Below, in pieces: positions 6,338-6,456 of a DNA stretch of 6,456 bases. The notes under the pieces were generated by a model. The model was given only the letters and a program-made list of their open reading frames with translations, was not told where the DNA came from and searched no databases. How positions within the stretch are numbered: the first letter of the stretch is position 1; every line of letters begins with the position of its first letter. Made by a program: the position numbers and the translations under genes. This DNA is from an uncultured Rickettsiales bacterium. Its GTDB lineage: Bacteria > Pseudomonadota > Alphaproteobacteria > Rickettsiales > UBA1997. Location: the NCBI GenBank assembly GCA_948744995.1, contig CAPZCD010000057.1, forward strand, positions 1-6,456, in the 5' to 3' direction.

Positions 6338-6366
6338 TTGAAATAAATTTATAAAACTGGTATAAT
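6338..6366 (+). promoter_or_regulatory. Strong sigma70 promoter with extended -10, reading rightward
   Basis: TTGAAA (6338-6343), a 17-base spacer and TATAAT (6361-6366) form a near-consensus promoter. The TG at 6358-6359 adds an extended -10 (TGGTATAAT). Transcription would start near 6373. Upstream, TCATAAAA occurs twice 19 bases apart (6306-6313 and 6325-6332), which might be an activator site. It is divergent from the methyltransferase gene and is the best promoter in the window. Confidence 0.7.
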
Positions 6367-6398
6367 TATCTCTATAAATTCTATTTATCAAAATAGTT

Positions 6399-6413
6399 TT
6401 TCATAAATATGAA
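6399..6413. repeat. Second copy of the motif TTTCATAAATATGAA
   Basis: These 15 bases are identical to 883-897. The copy sits about 26 bases downstream of the predicted start of transcription from the rightward promoter and contains an ATG (6409) in frame with the gene start at 6430. Both copies are in non-coding DNA near gene starts. Confidence 0.4.
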
Positions 6414-6429
6414 TATAAGACGGATTATT

Positions 6430-6456
6430 ATGGAAGCAGGAAAGAAAAATAGATTA
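6430..6456 (+). CDS. Start of an unidentified rightward gene, cut by the window edge
   Basis: Nine codons (MEAGKKNRL) are open to the end of the window. The start at 6430 is chosen because an imperfect Shine-Dalgarno AAGACGG lies at 6417-6423, six bases before it. An in-frame ATG at 6409 would add seven residues (MNIRRII), but it has no ribosome binding site and lies inside the repeated motif; the frame is closed by TAG at 6394. The near-consensus promoter at 6338-6366 points at it. Nine residues are too few to name a family. A non-coding RNA further right cannot be excluded. Confidence 0.4.

Overview
This window looks like a stretch of a small, AT-rich alphaproteobacterial genome (about 30% G+C by eye). 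It is probably from a host-associated lineage of the Rickettsiales or Holosporales type. The reasons are the heavy A/T codon bias and Lys/Asn/Ile-rich proteins, the clpX-lon adjacency that is classical in Alphaproteobacteria, and a eukaryote-like MORN-repeat protein next to the proteases. I cannot name the genus from sequence alone.

Layout. Four of the five protein genes are on the minus strand and read from right to left: an RNA m5U methyltransferase of the TrmA/RlmC/RlmD family (6219-4978), clpX (4818-3580), lon (3467-939), and a MORN-repeat protein (839 to beyond position 1, so cut by the window edge). At the far right a divergent plus-strand gene appears to begin at about 6430 behind a near-consensus sigma70 promoter (TTGAAA at 6338, extended -10 TGGTATAAT ending at 6366). 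Only its first codons are inside the window.

How the genes relate. ClpX is the zinc-finger AAA+ unfoldase that feeds ClpP; its ClpP-docking IGF loop is intact, so a ClpP must exist elsewhere, but clpP is not beside it. Lon is a complete self-contained AAA+ serine protease. Together they form the protein quality-control core. The 112 bases between clpX and lon hold no visible terminator. They do hold a possible 20-residue leader ORF with a good Shine-Dalgarno whose stop overlaps the lon start (TAATG), which suggests translational coupling. Lon carries an unusual Lys/Arg-rich tail of about 59 residues beyond the protease domain. The methyltransferase and the MORN protein have no obvious functional tie to proteolysis.

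Limits. I see no tRNA, rRNA, CRISPR array, insertion sequence or convincing rho-independent terminator. I did not find a clearly new multi-gene system. The most useful leads are the lon leader ORF, the Lon tail, the MORN protein, the changed ClpX pore-loop residue, and a 15-base motif shared by two intergenic regions.
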